Source: DATKZB01 sp035528235
GTDB taxonomy: Bacteria > Planctomycetota > Phycisphaerae > FEN-1346
DNA: 25,225 bases
Assembly: GCA_035528235.1 (NCBI GenBank)
Contig: DATKZB010000321.1
Span: forward strand, 1-25,225
Reading direction: 5' to 3'
The stretch's first letter is position 1; every line of letters starts with the position of its first letter. Below the pieces are notes generated by a model. It worked only from the letters and a program-made list of their open reading frames with translations, did not search any database and was not told where the DNA came from. The translations under genes and the position numbers were made by a program. This document shows positions 14,517-21,175 of this stretch, piece after piece.

Positions 14517-14954
14517 ATGAGGAAGGCAGCCATCCAACGCGTCGAGGCCGAGCACCTGAAGGCCGAGCGGCCCGAGTTCGACATCGGCGACACGGTCGAC
14601 GTGGGCGTCCGCATCACGGAGGGCGAGAAGGAACGGACCCAGGTGTTCACGGGCGTCGTGCTGGCGCGTCGCGGCCGGGGCGCCAGCGAGACGTTTACGG
14701 TCCGCCGGATCGTCGCCGGCGAGGGCGTCGAGCGGACGTTCCCGCTGCACGCGCCGTCGGTCACGTTTGTCCGGCCGACCCGCTCGGGCAAGGTGCACCG
14801 GGCCAAGCTCCACTATCTGCGGGACCGCATCGGCAAGGCCACCCGCCTGACCGAAGTCCGCCGCGACCTCGGTCCCCTGAAGTCCGCCGACGGCGCCAAA
14901 ACCGTCGCGGACGAGACGGGCGCTGGCGGCAACGAATCGCCCGACGACTCGTAG
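14517..14954 (+). CDS. rplS: Ribosomal protein L19
   Basis: A 145-residue L19 of the large subunit, located at the subunit interface. I chose ATG 14517, with GAGGAAGG upstream, over an in-frame ATG 15 codons earlier that would add a non-conserved MGGTGVAPNL stretch. L19 marks: PEFDIGDTVDVGVRITEGEK, QVFTGVVLARRGRGASETFT, VRRIVAGEGVERTFPLHAPS and RSGKVHRAKLHYLRDRIGKA. The last 25 residues are a polar, acidic tail (VADETGAGGNESPDDS). It is the last gene of the rpsP operon, with a strong hairpin 28 bp after the stop. Confidence 0.94.
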   Translation: MRKAAIQRVEAEHLKAERPEFDIGDTVDVGVRITEGEKERTQVFTGVVLARRGRGASETFTVRRIVAGEGVERTFPLHAPSVTFVRPTRSGKVHRAKLHYLRDRIGKATRLTEVRRDLGPLKSADGAKTVADETGAGGNESPDDS

Positions 14955-14982
14955 CGCGCCACCGCCTGGCCCGGAGCCGCGT

Positions 14983-15006
14983 GTGCCCGCCCCTGGAGGC
15001 GGGCAC
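14983..15006 (+). terminator. Hairpin after rplS, possible terminator
   Basis: A perfect 9-bp stem, GTGCCCGCC pairing with GGCGGGCAC, around the loop CCTGGA. No T-run follows, so it may stop or stabilise the transcript in another way. It lies between rplS and the ABC exporter gene. Confidence 0.45.
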
Positions 15007-15033
15007 GGTCGTCTTGTGCCAGCGGGGTACGGC

Positions 15034-17052
15034 ATGAAGTCGTTCCTGAAAGCCCTGCGTTACTGCTGGCCCTACCGGTACCGGCTTCTGCTGGCGTGGG
15101 GGTGCGGTATCGTGGCGGCCGCGCTGTGGGTGGGGTCTATCACCGCCGTCCTGCCGCTGTTCAAACTCCTCTTCGACCAGCCGCCCGAGGGCGTCCGCCT
15201 GGTCCAGAAGAACTCGGCCACCGACCCCGGGGTCCGCGTCTGGACGCTGGAGGTTTCGCCGTCGTGGCAGGTCGAGCCGGACGCGTCGGTCGAGACGTTC
15301 GAGGTCCGCGGGACGAGGGTCCGCGTGCGGCCCGACCTCGCGGTGGTCCGGCCCGAGGGGGGCCTGATGGGCTTTGCCCGCCAGGCCCAGGAAGAAGGCA
15401 AGTTCTACGCGCCGGTCGCCGTCTATCTGGCCGCACGCATGCCCAGGGACCGGTTCTCCTGCCTGGCCTGGATCATGGGCGTGGTCATGCTGATGGCGGT
15501 GCTGCGCGGGGCGCTGACGTACTCGACCGACTACCTGGTGGGCCACGCGACGAACCGGGCGATGCTGTCGCTGCGGCTGCGGGTGTTCGAGCACGTTCTG
15601 CGGTCGCCGCTGTCGCTGTATTCGCGGATCGGCGCCACCGACATCATGAGCCGGTTCCAGCAGGACTGTTTCCTCGTGCTGGAGGGCATGAAGACGGTGC
15701 TGGGGAAGGTGGTCGTCGAGCCGCCCCGGGCGATCCTGTGCCTGGTGCTGGCAGTGGTGCTTGGGGTGAGCATCGACCCGTGGCTGCCGATCATCGTGCT
15801 GGTGGCGGCCCCGCTGGTGGGGTACCTGGTGCGGAAGTTCGCGATTCTGATGCGTCGGGCCAGCCGCAAGACCCTCGAGAGTTCCGCCCAACTGATGGGG
15901 ATCCTCGAGGAAAGCCTGTTCGGCATCCGCGTGGTGAAAGGGTACCGGCTGGAGGCCCATCAGCGGCGTCGGTTTTTCGCGGCCAGCCGCCGGCTTCTGA
16001 AGCAGATTCTGCGGGCCATCCGCGTCGACGCCATCACGAACCCGACGGTGGACGTGCTGTTCACGGTGGCCGCCTCGCTGGCGGCCATCCTGGGCGGCAA
16101 AATCATCATCGACCGGGGGGTCGACACGGGTGACGTCATGCTGTTCTTCGGCCTGCTGATCGGCTCGCTGGACCCCGTCCGCAAACTGTCGAACGTGTCG
16201 AACCGGTTCCAGCAGGGCGCCAGTGGGTCCGACCGCCTCTGGCAACTGTTCGAGGCCGACGCCGAGCCCCGATACGGCACCACGGGCAAGCCGCTGGCCC
16301 GCCTGGCCCGCGACATCGAGTTCCGCGGCGTCTCGTTCGAGTACGTCCCCGGCGTGCCCGTTCTCCAGGACATCGACCTGACCGTCCGCCACGGCGAGGT
16401 CGTGGCCATCATCGGCCGGACCGGCTGCGGCAAGACGACGCTGGTGAATCTCGTGCCGCGCTTCTTCGAGCCCACCACGGGCTCCATCCTCATCGACGGC
16501 ACCGACACCCGCGACATCACCCTGCGGAGCCTCCGCGACCAGATCGCCTACGTGCCGCAGGAAACCATTCTCTTTGCCGACACGGTCGCCGGCAACATCG
16601 GCCTGGGCGCCGCCCAGGCCGGCCGCCAGCCGCCCGCGCGCGACCGCATCGAGGGGGCCGCACGGGCCGCGCATGCCGACCTCTTCATCCGCGACATGCC
16701 CGAGGGCTACGAGACCCTCGTCGGCGAGCACGGGACCACCCTCTCGGGCGGCGAGCGCCAGCGCGTCGCGCTGGCCCGGGCGATCCTGCGCGACCCGGCC
16801 ATTCTGATCCTCGACGAGGCCACCAGCGCCCTGGACGAGGAAACGCAGGCCCTCGTTCAGGGCACCCTCAGCGAGTTCGTCGCGGGGCGGACCACGCTCC
16901 TCATCGCCCATCGCCTCTCGACGCTCACCATCGCTCATCGCATCGTTGTCATGGATGCCGGCCGGATCCTCGCTGCCGGGACACACGAGCAACTGCTTCA
17001 GACGTGTGCCGCGTACCGCCGCCTGCGCGACGTCGGCCTGGATGGTGTGTAA
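15034..17052 (+). CDS. ABC exporter, MsbA-like, fused membrane and ATPase domains
   Basis: A 672-residue half-transporter expected to work as a homodimer in the inner membrane. I start at ATG 15034 (MKSFLKALRYCWPYRYRLLL); the upstream in-frame GTG 14983 lies in the hairpin. The membrane domain covers residues about 1-430. Unusually, about 100 residues are inserted between the first and second membrane helices (from about residue 48 to 145). They include ATDPGVRVWTLEVSPSWQVE and would lie outside the membrane. The coupling region includes EESLFGIRVVKGYRLE. The ATPase domain has Walker A GRTGCGKTT at about 461-469, the ABC signature LSGGERQ at 570-576, Walker B ILILDEATSALD from about 590, and the H-loop IAHRLS. 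The substrate is unknown, lipid-like by family. The gene stands alone between rplS and the dnaA region. Confidence 0.92.
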   Translation: MKSFLKALRYCWPYRYRLLLAWGCGIVAAALWVGSITAVLPLFKLLFDQPPEGVRLVQKNSATDPGVRVWTLEVSPSWQVEPDASVETFEVRGTRVRVRPDLAVVRPEGGLMGFARQAQEEGKFYAPVAVYLAARMPRDRFSCLAWIMGVVMLMAVLRGALTYSTDYLVGHATNRAMLSLRLRVFEHVLRSPLSLYSRIGATDIMSRFQQDCFLVLEGMKTVLGKVVVEPPRAILCLVLAVVLGVSIDPWLPIIVLVAAPLVGYLVRKFAILMRRASRKTLESSAQLMGILEESLFGIRVVKGYRLEAHQRRRFFAASRRLLKQILRAIRVDAITNPTVDVLFTVAASLAAILGGKIIIDRGVDTGDVMLFFGLLIGSLDPVRKLSNVSNRFQQGASGSDRLWQLFEADAEPRYGTTGKPLARLARDIEFRGVSFEYVPGVPVLQDIDLTVRHGEVVAIIGRTGCGKTTLVNLVPRFFEPTTGSILIDGTDTRDITLRSLRDQIAYVPQETILFADTVAGNIGLGAAQAGRQPPARDRIEGAARAAHADLFIRDMPEGYETLVGEHGTTLSGGERQRVALARAILRDPAILILDEATSALDEETQALVQGTLSEFVAGRTTLLIAHRLSTLTIAHRIVVMDAGRILAAGTHEQLLQTCAAYRRLRDVGLDGV

Positions 17053-17100
17053 CCGGCGCGCAAGCCATTGACACACAAAGAGTTAGGCCAAACCCGGCGT

Positions 17101-17120
17101 TGTGGATACTTTGTGGATAC
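17101..17120 (-). promoter_or_regulatory. Pair of DnaA-box-like sites, 11 bp apart
   Basis: TGTGGATAC at 17101-17109 and again at 17112-17120. Each differs from the reverse-complement DnaA box TGTGGATAA at one base. The 11-bp offset puts both on the same face of the helix. Confidence 0.65.
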
Positions 17121-17312
17121 TCTCGCCCGCGTCCCGTAAGTCATTGCTTGGCCAAGGCTTACGGCGCGCCGCGACCCAGCCCCATTGTTAGCAGTCCATT
17201 GACCGCCTCGCGCCGTCGCCCACATGGCGCACCGCCGGTGGCCGCGCGCATCACAAACTACCGATGTCGGCACTGCGGTATATTCAAGCAGAACCATGCC
17301 CAGCCGGCCGCC

Positions 17313-17500
17313 CCGTCGCCGTGCTGGCGACGGCCAAACGCCCGACCCGGGCTCCAGCCGCAGGCGCCACCGCGCCCGTTTAGCCGCGGCCGGCACGGCC
17401 GCGAGCGGTGCCGACGGATGCTCGACGACCGTTCCCGTCGCCGTGCCGGCGACGGCTAAACGTTGGCGCGCGTTAGCCCCGGGTGAACACACCCGGGGCG
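17313..17500. repeat. Cluster of four REP-like hairpin units
   Basis: Unit A (17313-17340) and unit C (17435-17462) are direct copies of one hairpin: CCGTCGCC stem, loop GTGCT or GTGCC, GGCGACGG, then a CAAACG or TAAACG tail. Unit B (17377-17408) is an inverted relative with head CGTTTAGCCG and loop GGCAC. Unit D (17471-17500) starts CGTTAGCC and forms a perfect 10-bp stem (17476-17499) with loop AACA. They sit just before the dnaA promoter. Confidence 0.7.
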
Positions 17501-17559
17501 GCATGCCGGGCGGGGAAAAAGAATCCTTCGCACGCGGCCGCCCAGCCGTTATCTTTACG

Positions 17560-17588
17560 TTGACGGCACCCAGGGCCTATGGTAGGGT
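17560..17588 (+). promoter_or_regulatory. Predicted dnaA promoter
   Basis: TTGACG (17560-17565), 17-bp spacer, TAGGGT (17583-17588). The -10 is weak but fits the TAG-type -10 boxes seen before other genes here. The predicted leader is about 127 nt. Confidence 0.4.
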
Positions 17589-17721
17589 GTGCCGGTTTCC
17601 ATGCTGTACTTCCTAGGCCCACGGGGTGGACGGGTCCGGCTGAGGGGTAACGCGGTCGCGGCGCCAGGCCCGGCGGTGTCTTTTCATTGTGGGATGTTTA
17701 TTTATAGGGAAGGCCGCTTTC

Positions 17722-19065
17722 ATGGCGCCGGCCGAGCGGAACCTCTGGCTACAAGCCCTGTCACAACTCGACGGCCACAGCGGCGACGTCCCCGTCCCGC
17801 CGTGGCTCGCCCAGGCCCGCCTTGACGCGGTGGACGCCTCGCACCTGGCCGTGACGCTTCCGGGGGCGGCCCGCGCCGCGGACGTGAGCGCGGCCCTGAG
17901 GTCGGCGCTCGAGCAGGCGCTCGAGAAGGCGCTGGGCCGGCAGGTGGCCCTTGAGTTCCGGTCCGAGCCGGCGTCCGCAGCGGCCGAGCCCCCGGCCGTC
18001 GAGCCGGCGCCGCTGTGGCCCGAGCGCTGGCGACGCGATGCCCGGCCGCCACTCAACCCGCAGTACACCTTCGAGAACTTCGTGACTGGCCCGTGCAACC
18101 GCATGGCCCACGCCTCGTCCCTGGCCGTCAGCGACCTGCCCGGCCGGGCGTACAACCCCCTCTTTATCCACGCCAGCGTAGGCCTGGGCAAGAGCCACTT
18201 GATGCAGGGCATCTGCCACAAGGTCCTGGCCACCCGGCCGCAGGCGGCCATGATGTACGTGTCGTGCGAGGACTTTGTGAACCAGTTCATCGCGTCGATC
18301 GAGCGCGGACAGATTGACGAGTTCCGGTACAAGTTCCGGTACCTCGACGTGCTGGTGATCGACGACATCCACTTTCTGGCCGATAAGGACCGGACGCAGG
18401 AAGAGTTTTTCCACACGTTCAACACGCTGTACCAGGCCCAGAAACAGGTGGTGCTGTCGAGTGATTCGCCGCCCCACGAGATTCCGCGGATCGAAGAGCG
18501 GCTCGTCAGCCGGTTCAAGTGGGGCCTGGTGGTCCGCATCGACCGGCCCAGTTACGAGACCCGCGTGGCCATTTTGCAGAAGAAGGCCCGCCTGCGTGGT
18601 CGCGACCTGCCCGAGGACGTTATCCACTACATCGCCTCGGCCGTCGACTCGAACAACCGCGAACTCGAGGGTGCCGTCATTCGCATCCTCGGCTACGCCT
18701 CACTCTGCAACCGGGCCATCGACATGGACCTGGCGAAGGAGGCCCTCCGGGACCTCGTGGTGGCCCCCAGCCGCGTCATCACCATCCAGAACATCTCCGA
18801 CGCCGTGCTCCAGCGGTTCAACACTCGCCTGTCGGACCTCCAGAGCAAGCGGCGGGCCCAGTCGGTGGCCCTGCCGCGCCAAATATGCATGTACCTCGCC
18901 AGGCGGATCACGAATCGCAGCCTTGAGGAAATCGGTGCCTTTTTCGGCGGCCGCGACCACACGACGGTCTTACACGCCGATCGCAAGATTCAGCAGATGG
19001 TCGGTCACGACCCAGCGTTCCGTGGTCTCGTCGAGGCCATCGAGGGGCATGTTCTGAGGCCGTAG
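17722..19065 (+). CDS. dnaA: Chromosomal replication initiator DnaA
   Basis: A 447-residue DnaA, the AAA+ ATPase that binds DnaA boxes and opens oriC. I chose ATG 17722, with GGGAAGG 8 bases upstream, over an in-frame GTG at 17689. Domain I is short and diverged (MAPAERNLWLQALSQLD), followed by an Ala/Pro-rich linker. Domain III starts at NPQYTFENFVTGPCNRMAHA. Walker A is ASVGLGKSHL at about 151-160, with Ser where Thr is usual, and Walker B is VLVIDDIHFL with D214-D215. Domain IV ends with the DNA-binding helix-turn-helix signature GGRDHTTVLHADRKI (DHTT from residue 412). dnaN follows after a 290-bp spacer. Confidence 0.97.
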   Translation: MAPAERNLWLQALSQLDGHSGDVPVPPWLAQARLDAVDASHLAVTLPGAARAADVSAALRSALEQALEKALGRQVALEFRSEPASAAAEPPAVEPAPLWPERWRRDARPPLNPQYTFENFVTGPCNRMAHASSLAVSDLPGRAYNPLFIHASVGLGKSHLMQGICHKVLATRPQAAMMYVSCEDFVNQFIASIERGQIDEFRYKFRYLDVLVIDDIHFLADKDRTQEEFFHTFNTLYQAQKQVVLSSDSPPHEIPRIEERLVSRFKWGLVVRIDRPSYETRVAILQKKARLRGRDLPEDVIHYIASAVDSNNRELEGAVIRILGYASLCNRAIDMDLAKEALRDLVVAPSRVITIQNISDAVLQRFNTRLSDLQSKRRAQSVALPRQICMYLARRITNRSLEEIGAFFGGRDHTTVLHADRKIQQMVGHDPAFRGLVEAIEGHVLRP

Positions 19066-19077
19066 GAGACGTTGAAA

Positions 19078-19265
19078 ACCCGTGGCGCACCCGTGGCGCC
19101 CAACCGTCGTATAGAACAGGCCGTCATCGCAATGGCAGGGCGCCACAAGATGGTACTACGGGCGCCACAGTGTATTTCACCGGTTATTCACACGGGCACC
19201 GGCATGGCGGGCGGCGTAACCTTTTATTCAGAAGCACGTTGCGCGAGACAGACAAAGGGCGCCAC
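19078..19265. repeat. Phased GCGCCAC repeat array (iteron-like)
   Basis: An 11-bp unit ACCCGTGGCGC is tandemly repeated without a gap at 19078-19088 and 19089-19099. In the opposite orientation GGGCGCCACA occurs at 19138-19147 and 19160-19169, exactly 22 bp apart, and GGGCGCCAC again at 19257-19265. The shared core is GCGCCAC or its complement. The 11- and 22-bp offsets keep sites on one helix face. Confidence 0.7.
19184..19192 (+). promoter_or_regulatory. DnaA box, perfect consensus
   Basis: TTATTCACA, which fits the consensus TTATNCACA fully. It lies between the third and last GCGCCAC repeats in the dnaA-dnaN spacer. Confidence 0.75.
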
Positions 19266-19266
19266 G

Positions 19267-19275
19267 TTTTCCACA
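19267..19275 (+). promoter_or_regulatory. DnaA box, near-consensus
   Basis: TTTTCCACA, one base from TTATCCACA. It directly abuts the last GCGCCAC repeat and lies just before the AT-rich stretch. Confidence 0.55.
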
Positions 19276-19305
19276 AGCGTTATGAGGACTATTAAGTCTT
19301 TCTAA

Positions 19306-19332
19306 TTGACCTAATACTTAAAAAGGTAGACT
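19306..19332 (+). promoter_or_regulatory. Predicted dnaN promoter
   Basis: TTGACC (19306-19311), 15-bp spacer, TAGACT (19327-19332). The hexamers equal those before asnB, although the spacer is short. It overlaps the AT-rich stretch of the putative origin. Confidence 0.45.
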
Positions 19333-19355
19333 CTCGCAGTCAAGGAGGTCCTCGC

Positions 19356-20477
19356 ATGAAAACAGCCTGTGATCGCGCGACACTCACTCGGGGCGTCCAG
19401 GTTGCCTCCGCCGTGGTTGCACCGCGAAGTCCGAAGCCGGCCCTCGGGTGCATCAAGATAGAGGCCACCAAGAACACGATGACCCTTCTGGCGACGGATC
19501 TGGAAGTTGGCATCCGCATTGACCTCGACAAAATGGAGGTCCGCGAGCCTGGCATGGCTCTTGTGCCGGCCGACCGGTTCCACGCTATCCTCCGCGAGTT
19601 GACCGAAGACACCGTTGCCCTGTCGGCGACGCAGCGGGAAACCACCATCGACGCCCCCGGGGCGCATTTCACCATTCTGGGCGACGACCCGGCCGATTTT
19701 CCCCAGGTCCCCGAGTTTTCCGAGACCGGGGCTTTTGCCATGGCCGCCGCCGACCTGCTTACCGTCACCGAGCGGACGCTCTTCGCCACTGCCAAGGAGA
19801 ACACCCGGTATGCCCTCAACGGCGTCCTCTGGGAGGTTGAGGCCAAGGACGTGACCCTGGTGGCGACCGATGGCCGGCGCCTCAGCCTGGCCCGCTGCAA
19901 GTGCGCCGAGGCCGTGGAGAAAAAAATATCGGCCATCGTCCCCAGCAAGGCCATGCAACTCATTGAGCGGTGCTTGGCCGACGCCGCCCAAGCCAAGGCG
20001 AGCGTGCGCGTCGTCATCGGCGAGAAAGAGATTCTGTTGGAGGTTCCGCCGGCCGACGGGGGCAAGACGGTCGTCTATTCGCGGCTGGTTGACGGGCACT
20101 TCCCGAAGTACGAGGACGTTATTCCGAAGGACTTCGACAAGAAGGCTACGCTCGACACCGAGGCGTTCTCGGCGGCCGTCCGCAAGGCGGCGCTGCTGAC
20201 GAACGAGGAATCGCGCGGCGTGATGCTCAAGTTCACGGCCCAGGAACTCGTCATCACCAGCCGCACGCCCGAAATGGGCGAGGCCGAGATCCACATGCCC
20301 GCCGCCTACGAGGGCGAGCCCCTCGAAATCGGTTTCAACCCCCAGTACCTCATCAATGCCGCCAAGGTCGTCGACGCCAAGGAACTCACCTTCACGTTCA
20401 AGGGGCCAAGCAAGCCCGGCGTCATCTCCGAGGGCAAGGTCTTTACCCACGTCGTGATGCCGGTCAGCATCGTGTAA
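19356..20477 (+). CDS. dnaN: DNA polymerase III beta subunit (sliding clamp)
   Basis: A 373-residue beta clamp, which forms a ring-shaped dimer that tethers polymerase III to DNA. ATG 19356 has AAGGAGGT 6 bases upstream. Family pattern: MKTACDRATLTRGVQVASAV at the start, LGCIKIEATKNTMTLLATDL, then LVPADRFHAILRELTED. Central marks are NTRYALNGVLWEVE, LVATDGRRLSLARC and RLVDGHFPKYEDVIP. The C-terminal domain has FSAAVRKAALLTNEESRGVM, IGFNPQYLINA and the closing HVVMPVSIV in place of the usual VMPMRL. It is preceded by the putative origin and followed by a hairpin and a DciA-like gene; recF and gyrB are not adjacent. Confidence 0.97.
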   Translation: MKTACDRATLTRGVQVASAVVAPRSPKPALGCIKIEATKNTMTLLATDLEVGIRIDLDKMEVREPGMALVPADRFHAILRELTEDTVALSATQRETTIDAPGAHFTILGDDPADFPQVPEFSETGAFAMAAADLLTVTERTLFATAKENTRYALNGVLWEVEAKDVTLVATDGRRLSLARCKCAEAVEKKISAIVPSKAMQLIERCLADAAQAKASVRVVIGEKEILLEVPPADGGKTVVYSRLVDGHFPKYEDVIPKDFDKKATLDTEAFSAAVRKAALLTNEESRGVMLKFTAQELVITSRTPEMGEAEIHMPAAYEGEPLEIGFNPQYLINAAKVVDAKELTFTFKGPSKPGVISEGKVFTHVVMPVSIV

Positions 20478-20496
20478 GCGGGCCGACGCGGGTTGT

Positions 20497-20524
20497 GCGT
20501 GGTGGGTCCCCGCACCCACCACGC
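20497..20524 (+). terminator. Covarying hairpin after dnaN, possible terminator
   Basis: A perfect 11-bp stem (GCGTGGTGGGT pairing with ACCCACCACGC) around loop CCCCGC, 20 bp after the dnaN stop. A hairpin with the same loop and two compensatory base-pair changes follows the DUF6599 gene (23130-23157). No T-run follows either. Confidence 0.5.
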
Positions 20525-20534
20525 GGCGCGTCTT

Positions 20535-20551
20535 CACGTGCCACGGCTCGC
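20535..20551. repeat. CACGTGCCACGGCT repeat, copy 1
   Basis: CACGTGCCACGGCTCGC shares its first 14 bases and most of the rest with 21147-21163. It lies between the dnaN hairpin and the DciA-like gene. Confidence 0.5.
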
Positions 20552-20600
20552 CCCGGGCGAGTTGTGAGAAGTAGTTTCTTCTCGGACGAGGGGGTTGAGC

Positions 20601-20948
20601 ATGACCGCCAGGCGCCTGGAGGCGTCGGACTTCGCCAAGGACTGGGCCGAGCCCCTCGGCGAGGTCCTCCGGCGCTGGGTCGCCCGCAGCGGCGCCTTGC
20701 GCCTGTCGGACCGCGAGCGGGTCTGGGAGGCTTGGCAGCGCCGCCTGGGTCCGGAGGCGAAGCACACGCACCTTGAGTCCCTGCGGAAGAACGTGGCCAC
20801 GTTTACCGTCGACTCCAGTGCCCTTCTGTCGGAACTCAACAACTTCCGCAAACAGGAACTCCTCGAGGCCCTCCACGACGACGTGCGCGGCTGCTTCATC
20901 CGCGACATCCGTTTCCGTCTCGAAAAGCGGGCCCCGCCCGCCACCTAG
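20601..20948 (+). CDS. dciA: DUF721 / DciA-like protein
   Basis: A 115-residue protein with the DUF721 domain. Pattern seen: EVLRRWVARSGALRLSDRER, VWEAWQRRLGPEAKHTHLES, then LRKNVATFTVDSSALLSELN and FRKQELLEAL. DciA is the ancestral loader of the replicative helicase DnaB in bacteria without DnaC or DnaI, and its gene often lies near dnaA, dnaN and gyrB; here it follows dnaN. It lacks the long N-terminal tail of some DciA proteins. I chose ATG 20601, with GAGGGG upstream, over an in-frame TTG two codons earlier. The family call is firm, the helicase-loading role is inferred from family and position. Confidence 0.85.
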   Translation: MTARRLEASDFAKDWAEPLGEVLRRWVARSGALRLSDRERVWEAWQRRLGPEAKHTHLESLRKNVATFTVDSSALLSELNNFRKQELLEALHDDVRGCFIRDIRFRLEKRAPPAT

Positions 20949-21022
20949 TGCAAGATTGTCAACTCGCCGACTTCGTGCGCGGCGGCATGGGAAGGCCACC
21001 GCGCGGGCGGGTCGCATGGCGG

Positions 21023-21051
21023 GGTGGCATGGTCATCCCGAAGGGCGACCA
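21023..21051. repeat. Palindromic repeat GGTGGCATGGTCATCCCGAA type, copy a
   Basis: First of three copies of a roughly 30-bp palindrome, arms CATGGTCAtCCC and GGGyGACCATG. This copy has GGGCGACCA in the right arm and loses the last bases. It lies in the 256-bp gap after dciA, where no gene is seen. Confidence 0.65.
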
Positions 21052-21074
21052 GGGGCTGGCCGCGCGTCTCCGGG

Positions 21075-21104
21075 TTGACTCCCCCGCGTCCCTTCCGCTA
21101 CAAT
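21075..21104 (+). promoter_or_regulatory. Predicted promoter of the AKR pseudogene-DUF6599 unit
   Basis: TTGACT (21075-21080), 18-bp spacer, TACAAT (21099-21104), each 5 of 6. The predicted start point is right at repeat copy b, so the leader of about 95 nt would contain two hairpin repeats. Confidence 0.6.
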
Positions 21105-21110
21105 CCGACC

Positions 21111-21141
21111 GGTGGCATGGTCGTCCCGAAGGGTGACCATG
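21111..21141. repeat. Palindromic repeat GGTGGCATGGTCGTCCCGAA type, copy b
   Basis: Second copy of the palindrome, same orientation as copy a, with the complete right arm GGGTGACCATG. It starts just after the -10 box of the predicted promoter. Confidence 0.65.
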
Positions 21142-21146
21142 TTCCC

Positions 21147-21175
21147 CACGTGCCACGGCTTGCTTGCAAGCCGTG
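21147..21175. repeat. CACGTGCCACGGCT repeat, copy 2, with hairpin
   Basis: Shares CACGTGCCACGGCT with 20535-20551. Here it extends to a perfect 9-bp hairpin, CACGGCTTG pairing with CAAGCCGTG around loop CTTG (21154-21175). It lies in the predicted leader of the AKR pseudogene. Confidence 0.6.

Larger units (their letters stand above)
17053..17721. other. Gene-free region upstream of dnaA, possible part of oriC
   Basis: About 670 bp without a credible gene; short ORFs here have repeat-driven composition. It holds two DnaA-box-like sites (17101-17120), four hairpin-forming REP-like units (17313-17500) and a predicted dnaA promoter. With the dnaA-dnaN spacer it could form a bipartite origin as in Bacillus. 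This is inferred from the gene context and boxes, not shown. Confidence 0.55.
19066..19355. other. dnaA-dnaN spacer, candidate replication origin
   Basis: 290 bp without a gene. It contains a perfect DnaA box, a near-match, five GCGCCAC-type repeats and, at about 19278-19326, the most AT-rich stretch of the window (ATTAAGTCTTTCTAATTGAC and on). That stretch is a candidate DNA-unwinding element. In many bacteria oriC lies in this place. The extent and function are inferred. Confidence 0.65.

Noticed and set aside
14761..17076. 771-codon open frame on the minus strand over rplS and the ABC exporter
   Set aside because: Its His/Gln/Arg-rich composition has no domain pattern, and it is antisense to two genes with strong family motifs; long antisense frames are common at this GC content.
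17313..17500. CRISPR array
   Set aside because: The units are hairpins in both orientations with irregular spacing and no constant spacer length, and no cas gene is near.
17004..17616. Short plus-strand frames in the region before dnaA
   Set aside because: Arg/Pro-rich sequence created by hairpin repeats, without ribosome sites or recognisable domains.
19072..19305. 77-codon plus-strand frame between dnaA and dnaN
   Set aside because: It covers the DnaA boxes and GCGCCAC repeats, has no good start signal and no domain pattern.
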